The notes: generated by a model from the sequence alone, not told the origin. A stretch of DNA of 64,000 bases from Mycolicibacterium hodleri (GCF_025822245.1 NZ_JACKTL010000067.1:1-64000); one strand, 5' to 3'; positions 43,026 through 52,506 are shown, numbered from the stretch's first letter. Program-made: numbers and translations.

Positions 43026-44083
43026 CAGTGTTACGTGGGAGAGCACCTTTGAGACTCGGTCTCGGCGGCGGAGGTACCGACGTAGACCCCTATTCAACCG
43101 AGTTCGGCGGCAGAATTCTCAACGCAACGATTGATCGTTACGCTTATGCGTTCGCTGACCGTGGTCCAGGGGATGTGATCGCATTTCGGTCCCCGGACCG
43201 TGATCGGGCCGGCGAGGCCGATGTTGGTGATCTCACGTCACTAGAAGAGCACTTTCCACTTCACGTGGCCGTCTACCGACGCGTGATCGCCGAGTTCAAT
43301 GGCGGCGCACCATTTCCCCTACAGCTTGCCACTCAGGTTGATGCTCCCCCGGGGTCAGGGCTTGGTTCATCGTCAGCGCTGGTCGTCGCCATGCTAATCA
43401 CGACATGCGAACTCTTGGGTGTGTCCCCTGGGCCGTATGAGCTCGCAAGGTTAGCCTGGGAAATTGAGCGAGTCGATCTCGGCATGGCGGGTGGTTGGCA
43501 GGACCACTATGCGGCGGCATTCGGCGGTTTCAACTTCATGGAGGCTCGATCCACCGGTGAGGTTGTAGTCAACCCGCTACGTATAAGTCGACAGGTCATC
43601 GCCGAGCTGGAGGTTTCTCTGCTTTTGTACTTCGGAGGCGTCTCCCGCCTTTCTTCGGAGGTCATCGCCGAGCAACAACGCAACGTCATCGAACGAGATA
43701 GCGACGCCCTCGATGCGACACACTCAATACGCGCGGAGGCCCTTGAAATGAAGGATCTGCTTGTGGTGGGCGACATACCGGGGTTCGCGGAGTCGCTGCT
43801 ACGTGGCTGGGAAGCCAAGAAGCGATTAGCCTCCCGAATTTCAAATCCGACAATCGAACGTGCCTATCATGTTGCGGAGTCACATGGCATGGTCGCCGGC
43901 AAAGTATCGGGCGCGGGCGGTGGTGGGTTCCTGATGATGATCGTCGACCCCCAACGCCGGATAGAAGTCAAGCGCAGCCTTGAGCAGGAGTGCGGAGGAT
44001 CAGTAACCCCGTGTCTCTTCACGAAAAGCGGCGCAGCAACTTGGCGGATTCCAGCGCGCCGTACGCAGCACTCCGCTTCCTAA
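43022..44083 (+). CDS. hddA: D-glycero-alpha-D-manno-heptose-7-phosphate kinase
   Basis: A 353-residue GHMP kinase. Motif 1 APLRLGLGGGGTDVDPY at 8-24, the ATP-binding motif PPGSGLGSSSALVVAM at 109-124 and motif 3 KVSGAGGGGFLMM near 300 are all present, and the combination with gmhA and gmhB identifies it as HddA rather than galactokinase or mevalonate kinase. It adds the anomeric phosphate in the GDP-alpha-heptose branch. ATG overlaps the gmhB stop. Confidence 0.92.
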   Translation: MTVLRGRAPLRLGLGGGGTDVDPYSTEFGGRILNATIDRYAYAFADRGPGDVIAFRSPDRDRAGEADVGDLTSLEEHFPLHVAVYRRVIAEFNGGAPFPLQLATQVDAPPGSGLGSSSALVVAMLITTCELLGVSPGPYELARLAWEIERVDLGMAGGWQDHYAAAFGGFNFMEARSTGEVVVNPLRISRQVIAELEVSLLLYFGGVSRLSSEVIAEQQRNVIERDSDALDATHSIRAEALEMKDLLVVGDIPGFAESLLRGWEAKKRLASRISNPTIERAYHVAESHGMVAGKVSGAGGGGFLMMIVDPQRRIEVKRSLEQECGGSVTPCLFTKSGAATWRIPARRTQHSAS

Positions 44084-44118
44084 ATGAACTGCGCCATCGC
44101 GAATGCAAAGGATGATCT

Positions 44119-44856
44119 ATGCAACTCGTTGCATTAGCGGGAGGACTCGGCAAACGACTACATGGTGCGATCCCGGACGGTGTCCCAAAGCCTATGGCGC
44201 CCATCGCAGGCAAGCCCTTCCTGGAGCATCTCCTCGACCGCGCGATGGCCCAGGGAGTCAACGAAATTCACCTCCTAGTGGGTTACGCGGCCAACGTAAT
44301 CAAGAGTCATTTCGGAGATAGTTATCGCGGAGTGCCACTAACGTACTCTTTCGAAGACGCCCCTCTGGGCACTGGGGGCGCGCTTCTAGCAGCAAAGTCT
44401 CATCTGGCGTCTGAGTTCCTTTTCGTCAACGGCGATACATTCGCAGACGTAGATTATCGCGCGCTACTCGATCTTCTCGGTACAAATCAGTTGGCTATGG
44501 CCCTGTCGGAGATTGCGGAGGTCAGCCGATACGGGAGCGTTAGCACGTCAGCTGGGGTCGTAGTCGGTTTTCGTGAGAAAAGTGCCAGCGGACCAGGGAT
44601 GATCAATGCCGGCGCATACGCCTGCCGTAGCGATCTACTCGATTTGCTCCCGACCGGGCCCTCCTCCTTCGAGCAACAGTTTCTTGAGCCCTGTCTCCCC
44701 TGGCTGCGCCCGCGGTTCGTGATGACAAGATCCCCAATCATTGATATCGGCACGCCTGAGTCATATAACTACGCGAATTCAGTCTTTGCCGCGGCGAGCC
44801 GGACCGGCCAGCTTCCACGCCACCAAGCGCACGGCGCCGCAGAAAATCAAGAATGA
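44119..44856 (+). CDS. hddC: D-glycero-alpha-D-manno-heptose 1-phosphate guanylyltransferase
   Basis: A 245-residue nucleotidyltransferase: LVALAGGLGKRL (residues 3-14), PKPMAPIAGKPFLEHLL near 24, DAPLGTGGALL near 82 and LFVNGDTFADVD (metal-binding Asp) near 104. With gmhA, gmhB and hddA it completes GDP-D-glycero-alpha-D-manno-heptose synthesis. The guanylyl rather than adenylyl donor is inferred from the HddA branch. This fourth gene makes the pathway complete here. Confidence 0.88.
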   Translation: MQLVALAGGLGKRLHGAIPDGVPKPMAPIAGKPFLEHLLDRAMAQGVNEIHLLVGYAANVIKSHFGDSYRGVPLTYSFEDAPLGTGGALLAAKSHLASEFLFVNGDTFADVDYRALLDLLGTNQLAMALSEIAEVSRYGSVSTSAGVVVGFREKSASGPGMINAGAYACRSDLLDLLPTGPSSFEQQFLEPCLPWLRPRFVMTRSPIIDIGTPESYNYANSVFAAASRTGQLPRHQAHGAAENQE

Positions 44857-45779
44857 CCCTTTCTTTGCACCTGACTCAGGCCATGGTCTGAGGATTCTCG
44901 GGTGAGCTGCCCTATTAACGGTGGTTTTGTGTCTGGGAGCGCAGCTGCATCGCTGGCCATTAGGCGCCCAGGTCAGCGTCGGAGGCAATCCAAGCGCCCG
45001 GAGAAGACGTTCTACGCCCAACTGGCCCGAGCGCGGGCGGTCGTTGCTGGTGAATGCGCCGCGAAGGCCATCCGCTTCGTCAAGCCCCATGCCGAAGGCC
45101 GCATAGTCGACAATGCCGGCCGAACTCGCGCGCAATCGACGGTCGGGGCCCAATGGCTATGTCACCAACATCTCCATCACGGTAACAACTGCGGGACAGG
45201 GCCATCCCCAAATACCACGACCCGAGGCACCACCAGCGCTCATTTCGTATCTCCAAGAACGGCTTTCGCACCCGACCAATGTTTAACCGTGCCTGCGACG
45301 CGCCCGAAGCCCACCGGACCACCGTGGTATGACCTCGGTCAGCACCCTGACCGTCGGATAGTACCTAGGACCTCGCGGCCACCGCCGACGTCATGAAGCA
45401 CAACGGCCGCACGGTCGGCGACCGTCGTCATCGATGTGTTGCCGACGGTGAAACGTGACTAGTCGCGTCGCTCTCGGCCTAGGTTCGGACCGTCGTCACG
45501 CAACAGTCACCTCCCAGAACGAAGTCAGCTAGCCACTTTTGCATAGATCGAGCGTTGTCACCGGCCAGCTCAGGCTGCTCATAATACAATTCGAAGGACT
45601 GTTTCCTCCCACCTGGTCGGAGCAAGCGGCCCCTACCAGCCGAAAGCTGTAGCGTAAACAACTTCAGGTGATTTAGAACTAGCAGGCACACATTTGTTCA
45701 GTCTGCCAAAACTAGCAGAGGCTATCGCGAAAGGAATGCGACAGCTAGGCGTCGAACATCTGCCGAAATGAGGGGTGCA
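44857..45779. other. Large gene-free stretch
   Basis: Over 900 bases without a supported gene. A minus-strand segment near 44960-45115 reads with coding-like composition (MGLDEADGLRGAFTSNDRPR) but has no recognisable family and is cut by stops. The sequence becomes more AT-rich towards the methyltransferase gene. Probably an eroded insertion; I could not identify terminal repeats. Confidence 0.45.
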
Positions 45780-46634
45780 ATGATCGAGTTGAGAACATAC
45801 GCGGTAGATCTTTTAATTCGTTCGAAAAATCCTCCGTCGTGCAAAATTTGTGCGAGCGAAACGACCACTTTCGATCTCTTAGACTTCAACAAGACTTGCC
45901 ACGGCCGGAAATACCCTTCTGGGGTGGCCGGAGTTCCCGTGATGTACTTTCGATGCAACGAATGCGAATTCATTTTTACTGATTTCTGCGATGGATTTAC
46001 AGATCACCAGTGGTCTGAGTTCATCTATAACAGGGATTATTATGCCACCGTTGACCCCGATTACGCCGAGATTCGGCCCAGGGATAGCGCACAGTGGGTT
46101 GCGACGTTTCTGGCAGGAAAGACGGGCACAACGATCGGCCTCGATTATGGCGGCGGCAACGGACGAATGGCCAAATACTTACGAGATACAGGATGGTCGT
46201 ACGATTGCTGGGATCCGTTTGGCCAAACGGATGTATCGTCTGAAAATCAAGGAAAATATAACTTTTGCTCCTCTATTGAGGTCTTTGAGCACACACCTAA
46301 TCCGCTAGGCTCTCTTCAGTCTCTTTTAGAGAAGTGCACACCCAATGATCTGATAGTCATGATCGGAACTTCTATACACGACGGTGTTGTGTCCGACGAG
46401 AAGCGTCTGAATTGGTGGTATGCCGCACCGCGCAATGGCCATATCTCGTTATACTCTCGAAAATCGTTGCAGGTTTTGGCGGCAGAGTTCGGGCTGACCT
46501 ATGTCAGCATGTCTAGAGGGAGGCATCTCCTAGTCCGTGGTCACACGAGGCGTGAAATGCAGACAATGCTGTTGCGGAGCAAAGTAAGGACTACGGCCCG
46601 GGAAGTCCTCAGAAAAGGAAAAGGCGACTCCTGA
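45780..46634 (+). CDS. Class I SAM methyltransferase with N-terminal zinc-finger
   Basis: A 284-residue protein from ATG 45780, chosen for AGGGG 5 bases upstream (ATG 45768 is also in frame). The N-terminus has two Cys pairs, CKICASE near residue 20 and CNECEFIF near 60, forming a zinc-binding module like that of C-methyltransferases acting on sugars. The SAM site IGLDYGGGNGRMAKYL is near 120 and SSIEVFEHTPNPLG near 160. Likely modifies a nucleotide sugar or glycan. Its AT-rich codons (AATTTGTGCG, AAATAT, TTTTAA) contrast with neighbours and suggest recent acquisition. Confidence 0.82.
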   Translation: MIELRTYAVDLLIRSKNPPSCKICASETTTFDLLDFNKTCHGRKYPSGVAGVPVMYFRCNECEFIFTDFCDGFTDHQWSEFIYNRDYYATVDPDYAEIRPRDSAQWVATFLAGKTGTTIGLDYGGGNGRMAKYLRDTGWSYDCWDPFGQTDVSSENQGKYNFCSSIEVFEHTPNPLGSLQSLLEKCTPNDLIVMIGTSIHDGVVSDEKRLNWWYAAPRNGHISLYSRKSLQVLAAEFGLTYVSMSRGRHLLVRGHTRREMQTMLLRSKVRTTAREVLRKGKGDS

Positions 46635-46888
46635 CCTAGGCGCTGCTGGCCCGATTTTGCCCTTTCCCCTTGGCCGTTTCGATTGGTCTAAGCCTAACGG
46701 TCCTGTGGAAGTTCCGGCCGGCCGATGCAAGATCGATCGTCGCCTACGGCGGCTGGACACTCCCTTCAGCGTGGTTGCTGCCATTCACAGTTGAGACGTG
46801 GAACCCGCGGCCGCCGATTTGACATGAATCTCTCAGTCTGGAACCACCAGCAAAGCGGGCAGCTGAGCGCCGGCAACCACCACTTTGG

Positions 46889-48304
46889 TTAAGGAAGTAC
46901 TGTAATAGTGGACCCCGATTCGCGGCCGGTTGCAGCCTGCCAATCCGCTGCCTGCTCGACGGTTTCAGGCCGCTGGAACTGCATCTTCGTTCCAGCCTTT
47001 AAGCGGATCGTATTGTTACGCGTCACGTAGCCGCTAGGAGGCCCTTCAGCATGGTAACTATACGCCGAGTAAGCATCGTCGAATGTGTTGTTCTGGATTG
47101 TGACATCGACTGGAGTTTGCAATCGATAACTCAGAAGATGGACGCGGACATCTTGGTCTGGCCTTACGTCTGAAAAGACTCCGTAACCAGCACGCTCACA
47201 GACATTATTTTCTATCAGTATCCGCACGAAACCTGGCGATTCAGCATTGCTATTCTGGGACCATATCTCGAACATCTGACCACAATCGTGTATGTAGTTG
47301 TCCCGAATAGTCATGTCCTCCCAAAAGACTGGGCCGCCGTTCTGATCACGGCCCTGCGGACTCCAGGCCACATCGTAGACTTGTGCGATTTCGTTCTTCT
47401 CAACGGTCCAACGACTAACGTTGGGCCAGTTTTCGATAGCATTGCCATAGCGCGTATTGTCGACCGGCTGACCTGCCAACCAAGATCCGCCGATATAGTC
47501 AATTAGGCAGTCGTGTATGTGTACATCGGAACCATTTCCACGTATGCCGCAGCCACCGGTGCCGGTGACATGGACATCGTGAATATCGTTCCCCCCCTTT
47601 GCGCAATGAATGACGGCCCCTGTCGCTCCGTAAGCATTACCCTTTGGTGCGGCGTTGATATCACTGGCGATAGTTGCCGGGTTCCCGGAAGACCTGACGT
47701 ATAGCGTGTCGTTTGGGATGTCACAATAGAAATCCCACGGGGCGTCGAGGTCGGATAACGCAAACTTCAGAGCAGGTTTGACCACGCCCTCCACCACCAG
47801 AAAGCCGACGTTGGCGTCGTTCGTCGCTGTGTATCCGCCGTGCGTATCGGGGGAGCCTAAGTCAATCTTCCAGACACCGTCAGCATGCTCATCCCAACCC
47901 TGAGGTGCGTTGAGCTGTTTATACATCGTGAGAATGGGCCTCGCGCCTGAACCGTAGGAACCGACCTCGCAACCAAAAGGCAAGTTCAGCTCCCCATAGA
48001 ACGTGTCACCTCGCCGGAAGAGGAGGACCGACGAGTCCACGGGGAGCGAGGAGTTGGCCTTTTGGATAGTCGCCCAGGCTGACTCCAACGTCATTCCGTC
48101 CGCGTCATCGCTTCCTGACGATGAGACAAAGAAGGTCCTTGCAACGGAAGGCGCGTTTGAGATTCGCAAATCCGCCGGTGCCGCTGCTGATCTGCCCGTT
48201 GGAGCCATCGCTGCAGCAATGGCCGCACTGGCCGCAGAAGCGGTCCACCCAAGCAGCGCCCGACGTGAAAGAGACGACGTCAAAGAGGTCCCACCTTCCT
48301 TCAT
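46889..48304 (-). CDS. Tat-exported right-handed beta-helix protein
   Basis: A 471-residue protein from ATG 48304 (frame open to 48421). A twin-arginine signal SRRALLGWTASAASAAIAAAM begins near residue 12 and ends at an SAAAPA cleavage region. The mature protein starts FFVSSSGSDDADGMTLESAWATIQKA, the usual opening of secreted pectate-lyase-like helices, and continues as repeated short strands (VHIHDCLIDYIGG, WTVEKNEIAQVYD, MTIRDNYIHDCGQ, ILIENNVCERAGYG, VTIQNNTFDDA). Such folds bind or cleave polysaccharides; a role as lyase/epimerase trimming the exported polymer is plausible but unproven. Next to two glycan-metabolism genes on the same strand. Confidence 0.83.
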   Translation of the reverse strand: MKEGGTSLTSSLSRRALLGWTASAASAAIAAAMAPTGRSAAAPADLRISNAPSVARTFFVSSSGSDDADGMTLESAWATIQKANSSLPVDSSVLLFRRGDTFYGELNLPFGCEVGSYGSGARPILTMYKQLNAPQGWDEHADGVWKIDLGSPDTHGGYTATNDANVGFLVVEGVVKPALKFALSDLDAPWDFYCDIPNDTLYVRSSGNPATIASDINAAPKGNAYGATGAVIHCAKGGNDIHDVHVTGTGGCGIRGNGSDVHIHDCLIDYIGGSWLAGQPVDNTRYGNAIENWPNVSRWTVEKNEIAQVYDVAWSPQGRDQNGGPVFWEDMTIRDNYIHDCGQMFEIWSQNSNAESPGFVRILIENNVCERAGYGVFSDVRPDQDVRVHLLSYRLQTPVDVTIQNNTFDDAYSAYSYHAEGPPSGYVTRNNTIRLKAGTKMQFQRPETVEQAADWQAATGRESGSTITVLP

Positions 48305-48494
48305 GAGACGGTCGGTTCCGTCCGACTGCTTCTTGCCCTTCGCGCGCAGGCCACGTAAAACAGGACGCTTCGCCAGTAGCCACATTAGCCCGGCGCCCTC
48401 CACCATGCAGGGCCCGAACAAGTGAGCCTAGGCAAAGAAAGACAAGCAATCAGAACCCCCGTTCACCGGAGGTCAGCCGTGCAAGGCCTTGATT

Positions 48495-49370
48495 TCAGTC
48501 GATAGCCGAGTATTTTCTGACGAGTTCGACCGTGGATTGAATGTTTCCCTGAGTTGAGGCGCCGAACACGATTGACTCAATGTTGGGGAGCGAGGTGACC
48601 CATTCGATCGCCTCGTCTGGTCGGATCGAACCCGAGGCGAAGACCGACATGGCAACCGCGCGAAACTTCCGGCTGGTGAGTGCGTCAATGTATGCGTCAA
48701 TCCCGCCAGACATCCGGAACCCGATCTTGTTGATGTTGGAGCAGACGATCGGGTTTGCAATACCTACCGCGTCAAGCGCGTCGAGCAGTCGCGGCATGTT
48801 CATCGTTATGAATCCCGGTTCGGCACCGTACGCGTTCGACACGTGATCAGCGAATATCCGGAAAGCCTCGGTGAATCCCATCCCGAGTAGAAAGTCGACA
48901 ACGACGTTCTGCAGGAAGACAACCGGCGTATCGAGCCCGTGAAACATCTTCATCTCGCTGTCAATGAGGAGCGTCATCACCCCCTCAATATCCTTCTTGG
49001 CGAAGGATTTACCGCTGCGCATCGCCGCATCGAAGAATCCCCCATCCGGCAGAAACTGCTTGACTGCGCCGAACATCCCCGCCTCGGACATTGCATTTGC
49101 GTACTTGTGCGCATATGGCATACATGGAAGAAAGGCTTGTCCGACATACCGTTCAGGTTTGGCACGGACCCGGTCTGTCACATCGGCGACACGATCGTGC
49201 GTTGTGCACATGAAGGTTGTCACACCCGCGTCGTAGGCCATGTCGAGCACTGACATGACTGCGTCGAGTGATTGAAAGCGCATTGCTTGGGCACGCGCTT
49301 TCTCTTCTGACATGTGGTTAATACCAAAGAACTGATTATCACCAAAAAGGAGACGATCCATGTAGATCAT
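48495..49370 (-). CDS. Aldo/keto-reductase-like TIM-barrel protein
   Basis: A 291-residue protein with AKR-like features: DNQFFGINH near the start, VLDMAYDAGVTTFMCT near 45, and at the end IESIVFGASTQGNIQSTVELVRKY, like the GAS-xxxQ cofactor end of AKRs. The catalytic Tyr region is not obvious, so activity is uncertain. It is coupled to the upstream oxidoreductase (ATGA overlap at 49367-49370; ATG 49361 has the better-spaced GGAG). This pair is probably a sugar-modifying step. Confidence 0.65.
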   Translation of the reverse strand: MIYMDRLLFGDNQFFGINHMSEEKARAQAMRFQSLDAVMSVLDMAYDAGVTTFMCTTHDRVADVTDRVRAKPERYVGQAFLPCMPYAHKYANAMSEAGMFGAVKQFLPDGGFFDAAMRSGKSFAKKDIEGVMTLLIDSEMKMFHGLDTPVVFLQNVVVDFLLGMGFTEAFRIFADHVSNAYGAEPGFITMNMPRLLDALDAVGIANPIVCSNINKIGFRMSGGIDAYIDALTSRKFRAVAMSVFASGSIRPDEAIEWVTSLPNIESIVFGASTQGNIQSTVELVRKYSAID

Positions 49371-50497
49371 TCTCCACTCAGGGAGAGAAGCCGACGCCGC
49401 TGCCTACTTCGACCCCAGAATCCAGTCGGCCGTTGGGGGAGTTTGTCGGTAGCGTCTGGATGCGCGTCGAGCCTGCGTTCACTTCCGTCTGCGCTGTTAA
49501 CAATCGCGCTGAGCACCTCATCGGTGATACTTGCTTCCGCAAAATCTGCGGATCCGGAGACCGCCTGCCGTCTGATCCGCTTCACCCATGTGTCGAGCTG
49601 GATCGAATACTCCTCCCCTCGTACATAGAAGTCGACCTCGCCCGAGAGATCGGTCGTGTATCGGACCGTCCAACCTTTGCCATACTCCTCGGGCGCATGT
49701 GTAGCGTCGCGGAGGTACACCTGAGTCTCCTGGCGGTCAACAAAAATTTTGCCGTTCGTGCCCCAGATCGAGATCCGGGTCGTCATTTTTCGCTGGGACT
49801 CATCTGACCAGCTGACCGACACCTGACCGCTCACGCCGCTTGGCCACATCAACGTCGTGAACACCTCATCCTCGGTTTCAGCCGAGAAGACCCGGCCAAG
49901 CACTGTGCCCGACACTGACTCCGGGCGGCCGAAATACCATGTGAGCAAATCAACTGGGTGCGCTGCGTAGTCATATAGTGCACCTCCGCCCTCGTCCTTC
50001 TTGCTCCGCCAGGTGCTGCCCTTTGACTTCAGCACGACTGGCCCGTAAGCCTCGGCGACCACCCGCGTGACCGTGCCTAGAACTCCCAGGTCCAGGATCC
50101 GCTTCACTTCATTGAACGTAGCCAAGTGGCGGTTGTGGTAGCCGACCTGAGTGACAAGACCTCGTTCGTTGGCAAGTGCCGCGAGGGCGACTGAGTCAGC
50201 CGGGTCGAGACAAAACGGCTTTTCGCAAAAGACGTGGATTCCGCTCTCAAGGCAGGCACGCACCATCGGAGCATGGAATTTCGACGGCGTCGAAATCACC
50301 GCTGCCTCTACGTGGGCTGAGTCCAGCATTCTTCCGAGATCGGCGTATGTGTCGACACCGGTGTACTTGCCCAAGACGTCACGGATGTACCCACTCGGGT
50401 CGCACACGCCAACGACTTTGACGTCGGCGTGTGCGTTGATGATCGAGAAGTGCGATAGGCCCATCTTCCCGAGCCCTACGATTCCAACATTGACCAC
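49367..50497 (-). CDS. Gfo/Idh/MocA-family oxidoreductase
   Basis: A 376-residue NAD(P)-dependent sugar oxidoreductase: VGIVGLGKMGLSHFSII (residues 4-20), VISTPSKFHAPMV, HVFCEKPFCLDP (the EKP motif, near 95), and GGALYDYAAHPVDLLTWYFG near 176 with the conserved His-containing helix. It would oxidise or epimerise a nucleotide sugar. The C-terminal 40 residues are basic and low-complexity. 25 bases separate it from the upstream GT4 gene, forming an operon GT4, Gfo/Idh, AKR-like. Confidence 0.9.
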   Translation of the reverse strand: MVNVGIVGLGKMGLSHFSIINAHADVKVVGVCDPSGYIRDVLGKYTGVDTYADLGRMLDSAHVEAAVISTPSKFHAPMVRACLESGIHVFCEKPFCLDPADSVALAALANERGLVTQVGYHNRHLATFNEVKRILDLGVLGTVTRVVAEAYGPVVLKSKGSTWRSKKDEGGGALYDYAAHPVDLLTWYFGRPESVSGTVLGRVFSAETEDEVFTTLMWPSGVSGQVSVSWSDESQRKMTTRISIWGTNGKIFVDRQETQVYLRDATHAPEEYGKGWTVRYTTDLSGEVDFYVRGEEYSIQLDTWVKRIRRQAVSGSADFAEASITDEVLSAIVNSADGSERRLDAHPDATDKLPQRPTGFWGRSRQRRRLLSLSGE

Positions 50498-50522
50498 AAT
50501 CCCCCCTCATTTCCAATCCCCT

Positions 50523-51683
50523 TCAATCACTCTGTGTCCGAAGGGAAAGCGCGCTCTTGCGAAGCAACGCCTCATACTGCCCAGCGACGCGGTCCCATGT
50601 GAACTCGCTCTCGAAACGCGCCAGAGCATGTCGACTCAACTCCTCCGCACGCTCAGGGTTGTCGAGAAGTTCATCGATGCACTTCTCGGCTTCGGCAGGG
50701 GACCTGAAGTAGAGGCCGGCCTCCCCCGCGACCCACCTGTTGTATTTATTTTGATGTGCAATCACCGGGTTGCCAGCAGCCAAGGCTTCGACTAGTGACG
50801 GATTCGTACCTCCCACTGTGTGCCCATGAAGATATCCAAGAGAGTGGTAACGCAGTGCTTGCACCGTTGCAGGATCGTAGATGGGCCCCAAGAACGTGAC
50901 CTCGTCACTCGCCGCGTCCAGTACCGCTCGATGATACGCATCGTCACCACCGTCGTACGCACCGAGGATCGCGAGTTGGATACTGCGCCGTTTCGCTGAA
51001 AACCCCTGTACCAGTTCGAGGATCGAGTTCTCCGGTATAGGCCGGGCAATCAGGGTCAAGTACTGCTGCGCCTTCAGGCCAAGTGCCTCGACCAACTCCT
51101 CTGGCGGATCCTCGGGCCGATGAGCGCCATACGTAATCGTCGTGATTTTCCGCGCAGGAGCACGGGTCCGCAGGTACTTGTTGAGTTCTGGGTGATCCGC
51201 GATCAGTTCGTTTCCGAAGAGTGCCGCGAAGCGTTCGTTGACGTACAGAATCGCCTGCCGGAGAACTCCCCATCGTCTACGCGACCATTCGATACCATCC
51301 ATGTTGATGACGTTTGGCACCCGATGCAGGCGTTGCAAGATGTTGAACACCCCGGTGTTGTAGCCGAATGTCAGGCAGACGTCGCGATGCCTGACTGCGT
51401 GCCGGATCGACATCCAATCGAATCTCGCCGTGCCCAACCAACCTAGGTTCGGCACGGAGATGTTGACCCTCTCGATGCCATTCCATGCATCCTCGTAGAT
51501 CGGGCCTTCATGATCAGTCTGGCAGTAGACAATGGCGCGCCAACCGTGATCTGTCAGGTAACGGGCGACATTCTCAGCTGCCGTCTCGAATCCCCCATAG
51601 TTGGCAGGCACGCCGTGAGTTCCGAGGATTCGAACCACCCGTTGCGAATCGGGTGCGTCGGTCACGGAATCTCGTAAAGGCAT
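50523..51683 (-). CDS. Glycosyltransferase (DUF1972 N-terminus, GT4 C-terminus)
   Basis: A 386-residue GT-B enzyme. VRILGTHGVPANYGGFETAAENVARYL (residues 17-43) is the diagnostic DUF1972 opening, shared with rhamnosyltransferases of polysaccharide loci. FGYNTGVFNILQRL and NMDGIEWSRRRWG follow. The donor domain has LTLIARPIPENSILELVQGF and GYLHGHTVGGTNPSLVEALAAGNPVIAH near 300. First gene of a minus-strand operon. Donor probably dTDP-rhamnose or another nucleotide sugar of the locus. Confidence 0.9.
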   Translation of the reverse strand: MPLRDSVTDAPDSQRVVRILGTHGVPANYGGFETAAENVARYLTDHGWRAIVYCQTDHEGPIYEDAWNGIERVNISVPNLGWLGTARFDWMSIRHAVRHRDVCLTFGYNTGVFNILQRLHRVPNVINMDGIEWSRRRWGVLRQAILYVNERFAALFGNELIADHPELNKYLRTRAPARKITTITYGAHRPEDPPEELVEALGLKAQQYLTLIARPIPENSILELVQGFSAKRRSIQLAILGAYDGGDDAYHRAVLDAASDEVTFLGPIYDPATVQALRYHSLGYLHGHTVGGTNPSLVEALAAGNPVIAHQNKYNRWVAGEAGLYFRSPAEAEKCIDELLDNPERAEELSRHALARFESEFTWDRVAGQYEALLRKSALSLRTQSD

Positions 51684-52057
51684 GAGTGACCCTCGACCAG
51701 TGGCTGACTCGCTGAGTCGCTCAGTCCGTCAACACAATTCATGTCGTAACCCTCAACCCGACCGACATCGGACGAACCGTTGGCGCCGCATGCCAAAATT
51801 ATGGTGATATTCCCACCTCGGCCCCCTCGAGGCAACGTCAACAGTTTGGTGAACACCCCCCGCCATACCCCCCACAGGTACATAATTCCGCCGCAGCATG
51901 CCGCTCAAGCCTCATGCTAACGCCTTCACGACGTACTCGCCACGCCCCGAACTACCGCTTCGAACGATCTCAACCTGAGTGAGCATGGTGCGGATCTAGT
52001 CACACAGCAGTTCGCGCCAATCGAGCCGCCCGACCAGCGATCGACAAGCTATCGCCA
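51684..52057. other. Gene-free stretch
   Basis: About 370 bases with no supported gene; it should contain the promoter of the leftward GT4 operon. The following 140 bases hold an rmlA remnant. Confidence 0.4.
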
Positions 52058-52197
52058 TCAGCGCTCTTCTGCGAGCAGATTCAGAAGGTACCTGCCGTAG
52101 CCGGATTTCAGCTGCTTCTCCCGTACGCACCTGCAACCCCTAGTCGGTCAAAACTCCTTGGCGCCAAGCGGTTTCACCGGGAACGCCGATCTTCGGC
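52058..52197 (-). pseudogene. rmlA: C-terminal remnant of a second rmlA
   Basis: On the minus strand from 52197 the sequence reads PKIGVPGETAWRQGVLTD then a stop; after a frameshift it continues KQLKSGYGRYLLNLLAEER and stops at 52058. The intact RmlA (8544-9413) ends LKIGVPEEIAWRQGLLTD followed by LKSGYGTYLLDLLERGR. So about the last 45 codons of an rmlA gene survive, with at least one frameshift and no upstream part. Confidence 0.8.
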
Positions 52198-52506
52198 TCA
52201 GTGCTTTCCCTTCACTTTGAATATAATCCAGCAACGTCTGGAATCTGATCGAAGGGTTGATGTGTGTCGCCAGGCGGTGCCGCGTGGCAGCGTTTGCGCT
52301 CGAAGTCGGCCCTGTCCTCGCGAGGCGCGCTTCACGTCGGTAATCTCGTACTTGTAACACGATCGCTCGGGTTTCGTTCCTCCACAATCGCCCGCTCGGG
52401 TACCACGTTCGTAGTCCCGATCGAGCGCCCGGCCTACCTAGAGCGTTAGCGGCGGGTGCGTGTATCGCGAATACTGGGGGCGGTCATATGGGCCGACGCC
52501 GCCAAT

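Noticed and set aside
44902..45396. Plus-strand frame in the gene-free stretch
   Set aside because: Composition is random-like, with no domain, and the segment shows coding-like bias on the other strand only over a short piece.
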